A stretch of 64,000 bases of DNA from the NCBI GenBank assembly GCA_930367215.1, contig OV884056.1:283446067-283510066 (forward strand). The letters are read 5' to 3'. A model generated the notes under the pieces. That model saw nothing but the letters and a program-made list of their open reading frames with translations. It was not told the origin of the DNA and did not search any database. This stretch comes from Pollenia angustigena (taxonomy: Eukaryota; Arthropoda; Insecta; Diptera; Polleniidae). A program made the translations under genes and the position numbers. The first letter of the stretch is position 1. Every line of letters starts with the position of its first letter. Positions 42,138-55,972 of this stretch are shown here, one piece after another.

Positions 42138-44202
42138 CTGTTAAGAAAAGTATCTATACATATAAAAGACAAATCTTCACTTCCATTTTTATTAAATATT
42201 AAAATAAAAAAAAAAAATAATCTTTATTTTCTTTGTATTGTAAAAATTTCTATGTTTTGGACATCACATTTTTAAATATTATAAAAAAAAAAAAAAAAAA
42301 ATTATTAAACTTTTACTTTATAAAGTTTATAAATAAGCAGAAAGAAAAGCAAACAAATTATAATTCATTTATTTTTTAATTCACTTTAGTTTAACTATTA
42401 AGTGCATTTTTATTTTCAAAAAAATCTACAAAAAAAAATCGTTTTTGCTAAATACAAAATAAAATAATTGTAATTTCTTCAAAACAAAAAAAAAAAAAAA
42501 AAATATTTTACAAACTAATAAAAATATAAAAGAAATAAAAAAAAAAATTAACTGTGTTTTTTCTTTAAATTGTAAACCAACCAATTTTCAAAACAAAAAA
42601 AAAAAAAACTTTTCATCATTTTACATCAAATTTACCAAAAAGCGCCTTTTTTATACCATCCACTACTTAAAAAAAGTCACTCAACTCAAAAAACATCAAA
42701 TCAGCGTATTTATTTTTTTATTTTACTACCAAAAAAAAAAAAAAAACAAAAATCAACTCAATTCGAAAACTTTCATAATTTCAATAAATTCATTTAACTA
42801 CTGAAAACGTTCATTTTATTTTAATAAAAACAAAAAAAATAAAAAAATAATACTAATTGTTCATAATTAAGTTACGGGTATTGTTAAACATTGAATATTT
42901 TATAGATTTTAAGTTAAACTAAAACACAACAAATAATTTTCTTTTTAAAATGTCTTAAAGATTTTTTTAAATTAAAAAAAAAAAAAAAAAATTCAATTTT
43001 TTTTTTTAATTTTATTTTGTAAAACCTTAAAAACTAAAAAAATACCTATAATAAATAAATTGTGCAATAACTGTTGTGTTAGAAAAAAAAAAAAACTTTT
43101 TTTTCTCTTAATTTTTTTTTTGTTTGTTTCAAAATACAATCATCATTATTTAAAAAAAAACTTTTCATACTAATAAACATTCAGAAAACAAATTTTATTC
43201 TGTTATTTACAAAGAAAAAAAAAAAAAAAATCAACAACACACACACACACACACACAACAAGAACTAAAATCCATGAAACAACAAACATTTTTTAATTAT
43301 TAATAATTAAATAATAATTTATATGCTAGTGTGCCTTGATTATTAAAACTATGCTTAAACATAAAATTTTAATTATTTTTAAACAAAGAGATAAACGAAA
43401 AACAGCAACAACAAAAAATAAAATAAAATTTATTTCCATTTTCCTTTTTTTCTTTATCAAAATTTGTTTTTGGAAAAACTTTAGCCTTAAAAAAAATTTA
43501 AAAAAAAAAAAATATATAAAATTTTATCATTAATTTTTAATTCAAAAAATCAACTTTTATCATTAACTTTTAATTCATTATTACATTTTTTTTTTGTATC
43601 TGTATGTATATTATTCATAAATGTTTATTAAATTCAAAATAAATATTTTTAAATGTTTAATCGAAATTTTAAATAAACTATTAAACAAAAAAAACATTTT
43701 TATTTCATTATCTATTTTTTTTTTTTAACTTTTTATCTATTGTCTTCTATGTAACCCCTGTTTTTTTTTCTTTCATTTCTTTTCCATTCATAAAATTTAT
43801 AACAGAAAATTAATTTAATAAAAAAAAACAACAACAACAACAAAATTCATAGCAAGTAAATTCATCATCATTATCAGCCAGATCCTCAGAAAGAAATTCA
43901 ATTGCGTTTTCAAAAAAAAAAAAAAAAAAATAAAAAAAAAAAAAAAAAACTCATTGCTTTAGAAACGTCAATCGCCAAGACATTAAATATTTAACACTGG
44001 TTTATTATAAAAAGTTATTTATGAGTCGATTATGGATGACAACTGAACTGAAATTGAGTTGCCCATTAGTTTCTGATAGTTTTAAGCATAGAAAATTGCT
44101 AGAACAAAAAACTCTATGATTATGTTAGCAAGTAAGGAATCTGTACTGATTAACTATTGACACAGTCACCAGTACTAATAACTTATTATACTTCAGACAA
44201 TA

Positions 44203-44947
44203 CCCTAGAGAGAATCGAACTGACACCAAAGAAGTCCCGTGATAGGTCTTTGGTGGTAGAGACCGGTTCTAGTTTTAACACTTTCTATGAATAAGACCTA
44301 TCACTTTTACATGAGGTTGTCATTGGAGGGGGTCAATTGACACCATTTGACCAATCACACATCTATTCTCAATGAACGTGTTTAGTGTCGGTTACTATAA
44401 TATAGTTTTATTTCAATACAATGTTGCATTATTTCAACAAAAAAAGTCTTAGAATTAAATTCAAGAACCAAATTTTAGAAAGTCCCAAAAAATTTGTCAC
44501 ACCACCATTGAAGACACTGCACTGTAATTCATTACTTTTTCTACCTTTTTGTTCTTCATAAACCAGTTATATCCCTGCGGGAAATTTGTGTCAATTGGTC
44601 CCACAGACTGGTCCTGGGAGTTGTGAAAATAGAACAGGTACAAAAAGAAAGAACTCATGACCAGTGAAAGGAGAACCAATCATGTAACTGGTTTATGGAG
44701 AACAAAAAGGTAAACCCCATGTAAAAGTGATAGGTCTTATTCATAGAAAGTGTTAAAACTAGAACCGGTCTCTACCACCAAAGACCTATCACGGGACTTC
44801 TTTGGTGTCAGTTCGATTCCCTCTAGGGATATGATTGGTTCTTATTTCACTGATCATGAGTTCTTTCTTTTTGTACCTGTTCTATTTTCACACTCCCAGG
44901 ACCAATCTGTTGGACCAATTAACACAAATTTCCCACAGGGTATTATT
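44203..44947. repeat. Rearranged foldback with two interleaved inverted pairs
   Basis: Block A at 44203-44315 (ACCCTAGAGAGAATCGAACT, GATAGGTCTTTGGTGG, AGACCGGTTCTAG) is repeated inverted at 44712-44830 with near identity. Block B at 44830-44947 (ATGATTGGTTCTTATTTC, TTTTTGTACCTGTTCTATTT, CCCAGGACCA) is the inverse of 44558-44690. The order A, B', A', B means the two palindromes overlap rather than nest. Open frames here are by-products of the repeats. Weakly similar words at 20480-20560 and 45000-45060 (GGTAGTTCTTGT) suggest a dispersed family. Confidence 0.7.
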
Positions 44948-45704
44948 ACTATAGATATTTAACATTGATTGGATATCTAATCTACTGATGTTGGTACTAT
45001 TGACTAGGTAGTTCTTGTGGGAACATCTGTAGACTTTGGAACCAAAGAATCACTAGTATATTTAAGTAAATCTAGTCTACACTTTTGGTACGAATACGAA
45101 TTCATAGAAATCTTTATTATTATCGCTTTAACTTTTATAGGAATTATACTTCTCAGTTGTTATTGATTATATTTTTTCGTGTAAAAGGCAAATATAGCGC
45201 CATATGTAGTGTACTGGAGACACTTGGTTGACGATTTCACTAAAATATTCGACAAAACTGGTGAGTTGAAGACTTTTGCACCCAGGTTTCCTTCAGGGTT
45301 TATTGTGGTTACTGCACGCGTACGATAGTTTAGGAAAGAATATTTTGTTTTAAGAGAGTTTCTGTTCTACTTGTTTCCCCGTAAGAAATGCCAATAGTGA
45401 AACTTTATTGACTGATTTACTTATCACTTTATCACCAGTTCTACTGATGAACTGTAGACGAGACCATGATTTAACATGTGGTAGTCATTGGGAATCCACT
45501 TATGAGTTGAGAGCTAAAACTCTGGCTAACGATTTGCTAAACTCTTACTAACGAGCTGCCAAACGTTTGTCAACTTGTGAAAAACAGCCGTTTAATGTCA
45601 AACAGTTTTGATTGTTGTTTTTTTAAATAACTGTCTTTTTAAAAACTTTTTAAAATTTGTGGAGGGAAAAACCAAAATGAATTGACCAAAGCAGCGATGA
45701 TTAA

Positions 45705-45973
45705 AGGCCCAACCAGAATGTGCATAAACAAACTTAAGCTACTGTCAAAAATAAACGAAAAAGCCTCTCAAATACATTTAAAAAAACAAAAACAAAATAA
45801 AAAACATTGATTCTGTACGGAATGTGCGATTAGTTTCGCACTTTGCTTAAGCAAATTACAGTTTCATAAAATTTAACAAAAAGTTCCCTTAAATTTCAAC
45901 ATGGTTTTACACATATGATTAACATGTATTCGCTCTGATGCTTAAGCCACGTTATTCACATTCTGGTTAGGTC
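45705..45973. mobile_element. MITE family E, copy 2
   Basis: TTAA flanks both sides (45701-45704, 45974-45977). The ends AGGCCCAACCAGAATGTGCA and CACATTCTGGTTAGGTC are inverses. It shares GTACGGAATGTGCGATTAG, TTAAGCAAATTACAGTTTC and GCTTAAGCCACG with the 63383 copy. A TTAA duplication would fit piggyBac-type transposition, but the terminus is not a typical piggyBac CCY. Confidence 0.65.
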
Positions 45974-45979
45974 TTAATG

Positions 45980-48900
45980 CAATACGTTTTGCTTTTTGAG
46001 CGATACCTTTAAAGTGGAATCAATAAAATTCATAGTTGATTTATTAAAATAAGTAGAGGGATAAATGTTTGTTATGAATTAACTCTGTGCTAGCAAGCTG
46101 CTTAGCTTAATGAATAAATGTAACTTTATTCATACATTTAATCATATTAAAATATAATTTACAAAGTGCTAATTGATATATGATCTAGCAAACGTTGTGT
46201 GAAATAAAACAAATATTTGATAAAAATAGTGGTTACGTGTAGGATGTCAATTATTTGCTAAGTGTGACTAAAGCTTTATTCAGTTATTTAAACGCCTTAA
46301 ACATTTTGACAAGTCGATAAAAACATGACTATTGAACAGGCAACATGTTGATAAGAAGCACATGAAGATATTCGCCAGCAGTCTCCACAAGTGGAAAATC
46401 AGCCCTTAAAAATGATTTGTGATAGCAAGTTAAGCAAAATCAGCCATTAAGACTGATTTTTGAAATCAACCATGCGTATAAACTACATCTAACTTGTGAC
46501 TTACTAAAGAGCCTCACCAATAACCAGTCCAGGGTCGAAGTGCTAGGGGAAAAATGGCTTTGGCACAACAGAATGCCCAAGAAATGAGTTAATAAAATTT
46601 AGCATAAAAAATTTTTTCATACAAAAAATTGAAATTGGTTATGCTAAATAGAAAACAAAAATGAAAAAGTCTTGTGACTTAACCCATTATTAAGGTGGGA
46701 ACAGTTTTTATTTTATTTGTTGAAAGAAAGTTAACGAAACTTTCATTATAACCTAACATTGAAGAGTTTTCAAGAAAATGGGAAATTTGGCAACAATTTT
46801 TTTTTTAGGACTAGTAAACTAGTAAAAAATAATGTACGAAACAAGGAGATTTACTTTTAGCTTTCATTTCAACAAGTTTTGTTGATTTACTAAACTTTAT
46901 TTTTGAAAAAGAAGAATATAAATTATAAACTGTTAAATGCTGTTGAATCTAGAAAATGTTATGCAAAATTAAGCAAATGCTTAAAGAAAATAGTGGTTAC
47001 GTGCGTGGCGTCAAATGCTTATTAAGTGTGACCATAGCTGAAGCAAAAATTTATGATTACTACAAGCCAATTATGAATTAAAAGCCTTCGGGATTTTTCA
47101 TTCTTTAATCATGTTTTTACAATAAATTTTAAATAGGAAAAATGGCAGAAGGGAAAAACTCCCAGGAAACTTCGCATTCATAATGGGGTTGACAAAATTT
47201 TGAAAATGTTAGCCAGATGAAAAAACAAAAAATTCTTAAACTTGATTTAATCAAGAAAAACTAGATGTAACAAAAGTTTTACAATAAAGTAAATATTTTT
47301 TTGAAATAAAATATTAAAAAAAATTTTTGTCTAAAATTTTTTTTCTCTTTCAATTAAGTAAAAATTGTAAAAAGTTTGAAGGACATTGTAATATTGAATA
47401 GAAATGGTTTCCTTAAGACTTTTCAGAAAGCGTAAAACAAATTTTTAGGGTGGGAACAGTTTTTAAGAAAATGGGAACGGTTTCCAAAAACATTGAAAAA
47501 CCATTTTTTCAGCTAATTTAAATAAGAAAAACCAGCTTTTGCAAAATTGTTTGAATAATTACGAACATGTATGAATGTACTGTTTTGAAAAATTGCACAA
47601 AATGTTTCCTAATCTTTAAACCTTAAATGTACCACAAGAGTTCTGAAAAATAAGGGACATATATTAATATAATTGTCTTACTTTACTAGTCAGTAGCTTA
47701 GAATGAGGTGTATTATCCAAAACTATATTTATCTAACAATCTTTAATGGGTAAAATATTAACTGTATTTCAGTTTAAAGTATCGGTATATCGTCACCGAT
47801 AACTAAAATTAACCATCAATGTAACATAAAAAAAATATATAAAAGTTAAGTACTGGTAAGAGCCGAAAGACAAACAATCTTTCTGGTTTCTGTATCCAAT
47901 TTAGGAATAAAGTTTATAAGGACCAGTGCTTTAAACATTCATATATGTATTGCCATCTCTAAAGCAAAAGACATTCACACACACTAACAAATCATTAATC
48001 GATCAACCAATAAAATTTCAAACTCGTACTTATTACAAACATTACAACATAGTCATTATTATTAAAAACAAGTCATTATTTTTTCAAATCGTATTCAATT
48101 AAAATCGTCGTCATCAATTTCATCGACATTTTCTACTTTAAAACCAAAATACACATTTTATATTGAAAAATATTTTCCAAAACTTTCCTTTTTTAAGAAT
48201 TAAAATAAAACTCGTAAAAATTAAAACACTTGTTGTACATAACTCACATGATCATTAAAATGTTAAAAAAGGTCAAACTAATTAAAAAAATGCGTTAAGA
48301 AAAAAATTCCAACACATACAAATTAAAAATCATATTTTTAATTAAAAAAAAGTACTGGATCTGTGATATGTATTAAAAAACAAATAAAAAAGTATATTAT
48401 TAACAAGAAATACAACAAATTATTAAAAATATTAATGATAAATAAATAAAAAAAAGTAAATTAATAATAATAAATAAATGTTATTAAATGTGTAATTCAG
48501 TGAATGTTGAAAAATAAGTAAAATAAAAAAAAACTAACAAAAAAAAGAAAGTATGAACTTTGAAAAACATGTGATTTTATCATGGGAAATTAAAAAAACA
48601 CGAAATCATATGAACGAGGCAAGAAAGTTCTCTCAACAAAAAAAAAAAAAATAAGCTTTATATTTAACAATCTAAAAGGGATAATTAAACAATTAATAGA
48701 GAAAGATATGAATTATGAAGTAAAAAGGATTAAATAGGATTTAATAGGATTTAATTAATTAACTACAACAACAATAATAAGAATGATGTTTTGCTTGTTA
48801 AGAATTTTATTGTTCTTTTGTTTTGTTTTTTTTTTTTTTTTTTTTTAAGCTGCAATTTATTTAATTTAATTTTGTTAAATTTAATTAAGTTTGTTTGTTT

Positions 48901-51900
48901 TAATTAAATTTTATTCAACACTGTCTGTAATAAAAAGCTTTTTCAATAAAAAGCAAATAATTTTTACTTGTACCTAAATAGTACTAAATGCTCTACACTA
49001 CAGCACAAAGAGGGAAAGCAAAGCAACAAGCTAGATACAAATAAAATGTATTCGCTCTTTCTTTTTTTAAAGAACATGGCCTTAAAGATATTCATCTATA
49101 TCTTGAGGCTCTATTTGTGAGCAAATGAAGGGCATAGTATATATTTTCTTTTTAAATAATAAAATTTAAGTTAAATAAACTAACAATAACTTAAACCGTT
49201 AAACAAACAAAAAATTTATTATCGTCATTTCATTATAAAACAAAACAGAAATTAATTACAAAAATGAGTACATTAAGCAAACAAATAAATTGTTATGTTT
49301 TAAATTTTAATTAACAAATTATAATGTTAAATAATAAAGCAAAATCAACAAAACAGAAACAAAACCATTAACTCATTAATTACACTTACTGTTCTTTAAC
49401 AACAAAATGGAGTCTATTAGTATAAATTTTAGCAACAAAATGATAAAAAAAAAGAAAACTAAAAACAATTTGCTCCCTCTTTACTATGTTTAATAAAGAT
49501 AAAAAATTATAAATAAAAAGAAAAAAAAAACTTTGTTAAAACTCATACTTTTCAAATAAAACAAACAAGAAATATATATAAATCAACAAACACTCTGTTA
49601 TTAGCAAAAAAAAAAAAAACGGAAAATATAAAAAGATAAGCAAACTTACTTAGTCTAATTAACAAAAAAAAAAATAAGCATTGACTAATATTTTTTTCAT
49701 GTTGGCTTAACTGTTTTTACCCAAAAACAACTCTTAAAGCAAAGGAAACAAAAAAAAAATGTATCCAAAATTAGTTGTAGGCTGAATTTTTTAATAGAAT
49801 ATTTGAAATATTTTAAATTTTTACTTGAAAGTTTTTAAGCTAAAAGTAAAATTTAAAAAGTTTTAATGATAACTTGGCTTTTTGAAGTGAAAACAGAAAA
49901 CGATGTTGGGGAATCATTATTAAAGAATTAAGGTTAACTTAGATAAAATTTCATTGTACTTCGTAATTAGTTTGGTTTTACAAAGCTCACAATCATTAAA
50001 GATAGGAACAGTTTTGTTCAAAATTGTAAAAGTTTAAACAAATGATTTTATTTCTTTTATAATCTGTCAAAATTGAATTAAAATTTTTAAAAAAATTTAA
50101 ACAAAAAAATTATCTGTAAAATTATCTAATTTTTGGCCATGGATTTTGTTTTAATGAATTAAGGGCGCAGTTTAATGTTTTTCTTTAAAATTTTTGGGAT
50201 AAAGTAAAGTTTAACAATTTAAAATAAAAATTTGGCTTTTGCATGGAAAACGCTTTCATTTGATATCCATTTTGAAGGTAGGAACAGTTTTTGTAAAAGT
50301 GGGAACAGTTCTTAAAAAATTTAGAAAAGTAATTTGGGGATATATTTATAAATGAATTTAAGCATAGTTTGCTCCATTTCATTGGAATTCTTAAAGAAAG
50401 ATTATAATCATTATAGACAGGAACAGTTGTGTAAAAATGATTAAAGTTTCTGAAAACCCTATTTCTAAGATTTAGTTTTACGAATCTGCGAAAGTAAAGT
50501 TCAACAATTTAAAATAAATACCATTTCATTTGATACCCATTTTGGATATGAGCAGTTTTTGTAAGAGTGGAAACAGAAGTGTTGATGATTTAGTAAAATC
50601 AATATGAATGAATAAAAACAAATTTAGGTGCCATTTTTTTATTAAAGGAATGGTTTTGTCTACAAAAAGAATAAACAACTTTCTTCAAGGTGTACAATTT
50701 CAGATCTGTTCTCATCTTGCAAAAAGTAACAAGGTGTAAAAAATGTATGTATTTCTGAAAATGAATTAATTTTCTTTTGAGTCAACAAAAAAAAAAAAAA
50801 AAAAAACATTTTTATTTATTTTATCTTAAAAAAAAATTAAGATAATTTCGAGAATTTAACAGTTGAACAAGATTTTAGATGCAAAATCTTATACAGTGGG
50901 CTTAGATTATGGCAAAATAATAATTTCTGTTGTTACAAAATAATAATTTCTGTTACTGTTACTTTCAGCTAAGATTAAGAGTGAAGACTATGTATTCAAA
51001 TGGAAACTTTAGATAGACACTAGCCGGTAGCATTATTCGGTCATTCTCTAAACTCTATAAAGTTGATTTTATGTTTTGATTTATTTCTAAAACACTTCAC
51101 CTTACTTTTATTAATATTTTCATACAAATTCTTTCAACGCAAGCTAAAGGAAGGGATCTACAAAATGCTCCCGTAAGGGTGGATTTATAAAAACAGTTGT
51201 TATCGGCGTTTTTTTTTTAACAAAACTAAATTTGGCCCTACAACTAATTTCAAGGCAACTTTTTTAAAAAATTGACAATGCAGAAAAATCTTATTAAAAA
51301 TTGTTGAAAATTCTTAAAAAGGCTCTTGATTTGTATTTATCCTTTTTAACTTAAAATTAGTGAAATGAATTTTGTTTATTAGCTAAAATTTATAGCACAG
51401 AGCAAAAGTATTGTCGAGGGCCTTTTTAAAATAAATTTAAACTAAAATATAAATAATATTAAAAAAAATCTAAGTAGATAAAGGAAATGTAAAAAAATTA
51501 TTCAACAATTTTAAGCTTTTAGCTTTAAGTAATAAAATATAAAATAATTTCAAAAACCCTTGAAATATTATTATATTTGAAACAAGAAATACAATAAAAT
51601 AGAAGATACAAACGAAACCAAACTATTGATTTATTCGTTTTACACATTTAATGAATTTTTGACTCTCTACATTAAAAAAAAAAAAAAATTTAATTAAAAA
51701 CCGTACAAACAAAACACACAACTATAGAAAACTCTACTATCTTCCTGATGTATACTTCTTAGCCAAAAAAAAAAAAAAAAAGGAAAATGAGCAAAATCGA
51801 ATCTTGTAGATTTGTTTATGTTAAAAATTTGATGATATTTTTTTAACTATATCTACTAGTTATCTAAGCTGCACTGTTGCTTATAGCTTGCAAATGTTAA

Positions 51901-52000
51901 GTTAATACATCCATAAAGTTGTTTTCTTATTAAAAAAAAAATATACAAAAAAATAAAGTTCTAAAAATCTTTAATGGAAAGTAACAAAGTCTAGCTTTAC
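45980..52000. other. AT-rich intergenic stretch without recognised genes
   Basis: No coding region recognised on either strand. A weak direct pair is at about 46225-46270 and 46985-47035 (AATAGTGGTTACGTG, TAAGTGTGAC). The phrase GGGAACAGTTTTT or close variants recurs at 46690, 47452, 47468, 50280, 50300 and 50418. A long run of homopolymer A/T tracts fills 48000-50000. Confidence 0.5.
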
Positions 52001-52805
52001 ACGCTTCCTTTTATTTTTGCTGCGCAATTTCTGTTGAATTGCCTTTTAAAGTTGCCAGTATGGTCACACGCAGCAATCAGTTTTAACTATTTTCTTTCAC
52101 CATGCAAATAATATTGGACTACTTGCTCCATTTTAGATAAAATGGACTACTTACAACATGATCAAACGATCTAGTGCAAGCATGGACCATGTCATTGTTA
52201 AACATGAGTTTGTAGTTAAACGACATGTTTTCATTTTTAAATGACATGCTTTCGTTGTTAAACGAAGCTAAAACTAATCCTATGCAGTATATGATGGAGT
52301 AGTTTCAAAACTAATCCACTAGGAGTATGTATGAAGTTTTAAGACTACTCCGTCGTAATGCAAAGCTGGGTTATATGGTCTAGCCCTTGGACATCGTAAT
52401 GTTTTTTTTAATACATTTGGGTTATCTTTGGACTAGTCCTAGTACATTATGTGCTAGATTTTACATGCTTGTTTGGACAAGTCGTATTATTTGCAGGGTA
52501 TACTATAGACCAGCGGGAAAACTCTGAAGACTTTCTTTCTTCAGGCCTTTTAAAAGGACTGCTTTAAAATTTTTTTGATTCAATTACTATTTTTATCAAA
52601 CTGCAGAAGAATGACTCAAAGTTGGCCTCGGCTTTTTGTTATAAAAGATATGATACACCTTCCACACAAGCTTCTATGAGAAGGGAGTAGAGAAGGAGTA
52701 ACAATTTTTGTATTGTTTTTTTGCACAAGTAAAAGCAAAATAATTATTATTTTGACCCCGTTACCATTCTTATGTATCTGCTAAAGAAGCGAGAGCGGAA
52801 TGCCT

Positions 52806-52969
52806 GCTCCGCAATGACAACGTGTGTAAAAAAGATATGAGTATGGATTAGAGCGAGCAGGACTTGTATATCCAAAAGAAGGAGTAAAGAAGCCTTCTAG
52901 AAGGCATCCGTACAGATGCCTTCATTTCCATACTCATATCTTTTTTACACACGTTGTCATTGCGGAGAA
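52806..52969. repeat. Inverted repeat, about 42-bp near-perfect arms
   Basis: CTCCGCAATGACAACGTGTG..AAAAAAGATATGAGTATGGA on the left and its inverse at about 52927-52968. The region between contains AAGCCTTCTAGAAGGC, a small palindrome. GGAGTA/TACTCC words repeat on each side. Confidence 0.75.
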
Positions 52970-53909
52970 GGCCGTACTCCTTCTTTTTCGCGCTGGGAGT
53001 ATATCACCGATGGCAACCCATACTTTTACATTTTGCGATTGTATGCTTTGTATAAATTCTACATATGTTGTTGTGTTAATGTTGTTGAAAGAGAAAATAA
53101 ATCTTTCCTTTTAACATACAGCAGTCTTCTCAATTGTGATTCATAAATGTCTGTTAAAACATTAATATTTAAAACAGATTGAACTATTTTCAAAATTCAA
53201 ATAATAGAGCAAAATGTTTGAACATTTTTAAATAAAATTTAGTTTTGTTGTTAAACGCCTTTACACATGTTGCAATAAGCTATTGGGATATAAAAAAACC
53301 TATCTTCTTTAATCTTAATGACAACACTGAATTTATCGTTTTTATTTCTTTTCAAAACCTCAGCCCAAATCTATTGAATCGAATGTTATGTTCATATGAA
53401 CCACTTGTTTCGCTCACTAAAACTATATCAATAGATTGCCAAACATGCTGTTTACACGATTCCAAAAAAATATCAATATGAAAGTATTTTTATATATTTT
53501 ATTTTTTTTTGTTTATATGTACCTTCATTTGGTTTCTGTTTTCTGTTGTTAGTTTGATTTTATTGAAAATAGATTAAAAAAAAGTAAGTAAAAATTAGAA
53601 ATATAACATTTCAAACTTTTATTAATAATATTATTTTATAATTATTACTTTAACATGAATTTTAATTTAATTTTTTATTGGTTTTGATTTTCTTTTGAAA
53701 GCACGTTCAGATAAAAAAGGAATACTTTGTTATCAAAATTGAAGATGATAGAACATTTTTCCAATTTCGCAGCATGTTTCAAAATGTATCAACATGGTTT
53801 GCTCTTAAGATTTTGTATGGCAAAACATTTTGTTTCAATCATTATTGGAGTACGAAACATAAATGGGAGAGCGAAACTCGAATAGTATAATGCAAACAAA
53901 AGCTATGCA

Positions 53910-55755
53910 CCCAACAAACACGAAGTAAATCCTTTGATTTGAAATGACTTTATCATTTGGCATCAAACATAATTCTCAAACGTTTTTCAATTGTTTGATT
54001 TTAACATTTAAATTCAAATTGATAATGATAAAAAAAAAAAAAAATAAACATTTGACTTCAAATGTTTTATCAATTTGGTATCAAATGTTAAATTCAAATA
54101 AACAATAAACTTGGCAATACATAAGCGAAAAATAAATGTAAACATTAAAAATGGCGATTAAAGTTAAATTTTAACTTCGTGGTTAAACGTGTTTTACAAG
54201 AGAACGATTTATTTTTCTTGTGAAAAATAGGAATCATATGTGAGTAATTACCAGTGTTACCACCAGCAAAATTCATAATTACACTTGAGATGACGCAAAA
54301 TTACCCGATTTAAATGAAATTACACCTGATATAAAATTCAAGTCTTATTTAATATAAAGACATTAGAAAAGAAGCAAAAACACAAAAAACACGCCATAGA
54401 GCTTGCGAAAGGTTAGCTGTCAAACGAACTTTCATACTGATTTTACTTTTCGCTCCAGCACTTCGTCATGAATAGATTAATGCTTGAACAACGCCACCAA
54501 ATTATCCAAATTTACTTTGGAAATCAGCCATCGATTTTCGCAACTTGTAAGCGACTTCAATTAGACTTTAAGGCCTTGCGATGTGACACCTCAGGATTGT
54601 TTTTCATAGGGCTGTGATGTCACCGGTTAATGCTGATAAACCTGTAACAATTGACGTCTTGGAGGTCAACATTGCTTCTTTTATTCGTGACATGCAGCCA
54701 GCAATGATCGAAAAACAGAAACAAAATTGGACGTCTGCAATGCGTTTCGTCAAGCCTATTTGTTTGAAATTAGTTTTAAATGGTAAAGCCGTGTATCAAT
54801 CTGCGATTAAAATTATTTTTTTTTTTTGTTGTCTACCATTTTAATTTATTTAGTAAACAAAATGTAGAGTTTTATACAACTGTCCCTTTTGTAATTCAGT
54901 TTTACAACTGTAAATGGCGTTAAATATTCTTCAAACTAAAGCATTAAAAAGTAGCAAGATAGAAATAAAATTAATTATATGTTGCAATATTGGAACATAT
55001 CTTCACCCAGGCAAGTTTTTAGTTTGAATAACTTTTTTCAATAAACTTTAGGTTCTAAATTACTATGATAGTCATCTTTATCCAAATCGAGGGGTCCACA
55101 TTGGGACATTCATTACCAAACTTTAGAAAATATATATTAAGTGATTTAAGTCTTTTCTTTAAAAGAAACCGAGACTTTGGTTAAAAAGAATGTGCATTTT
55201 TAGCAACAATATTTAAAAAGAAATAAATGTATGTATGTATGTTGGGTATCTTAAGTAAGAATTTAAAATTACACCTGAATAACACCTAAGAGAAATTACC
55301 CACGCTCTACCCACGACATTAAAAATTATATCAAATACCAAAGAATACGAATTTAAAATACATAAAACGGGAAAGTGAAGAAATTATAAGTTTGTTGAAT
55401 GACAGCGTTGCTACAATCCTCAAAAAACAGAGAGCCAAGTATTTCGTCTTTCCAAGAATTAGAGGACAGAAAGAACATTATTTTATCTATGGTGCCGAAT
55501 GTTTATCTCACAGTTTATTTAAATGAGTAATTAATTTAAATTAAATTTGATATAAAATATTTTCATTTATGTTCCACATTGTCTTATAATCCACATTTGA
55601 AAATTACGTTTGAAAGCAAGTTGAAAATAAAAGCATTTTTCAATTTGAAAATAGAATGTTATGATTTTCAAATCATTATCAAACATTTGTCGTTTGAGAA
55701 AAGAGTTGATTTCAAATCATTTTCAATTTGAAATCAAATCTTCGTGTTTGTTGGG
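53910..55755. mobile_element. Inverted-repeat element, 1.85 kb, hosting a mariner remnant
   Basis: The ends CCCAACAAACACGAAG and CTTCGTGTTTGTTGGG are exact inverses, followed inward by TTTGATTTGAAATGA and TCATTTTCAATTTGAAATCA. The subterminal zones on both sides repeat ATTTGAAAT/ATTTCAAAT and CAAATG words (53930-54110, 55600-55740). It encloses the transposase remnant at 54465-54790. No protein of its own is seen. Confidence 0.7.
54465..54790 (+). pseudogene. Internally deleted mariner-type transposase
   Basis: The N-terminal part MNRLMLEQRHQIIQIYFGNQ, PSIFATCKRLQLDF at 54469-54575 is followed directly by a C-terminal part. That starts near a damaged CDVTPQD (about 54578) and continues with NADKPVTIDVLEVNIASFIR, MQPAMIEKQKQNWTSAMRFV at about 54620-54750. 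The whole central catalytic region is missing, and stops and a frameshift separate the halves. It is a different copy and lineage from the other two mariners in the window. Confidence 0.75.
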
Positions 55756-55972
55756 TACAGACGGTTGTCAGATTTCACAATATTGTAAGCAGCGTTGCCT
55801 ATAGAAATATTTTACTGGCAATGGTGCCATGTCAGATGCATTAATTTTACACATCTGCCAAATAAAAATGAGCTTACAATGTTCACACAGTTGCATGATA
55901 TTTTTAGGCAATTTGAATGGCAGCGCCGTAAGATTTGACCACTGTCTGTACGAAACTTAACAGCCGTATCTA

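Noticed and set aside
44497..44962. Two frames sharing a HSQDQSVGPI(D/N)TNFPQG peptide on opposite strands
   Set aside because: The shared peptide arises from the inverted B/B' DNA repeat; no conserved protein is indicated.
46190..47040. Direct repeats sharing GTGGTTACGTG as possible LTRs
   Set aside because: Similarity covers only about 60 bp, with no TG..CA ends, primer site or pol sequence between them.
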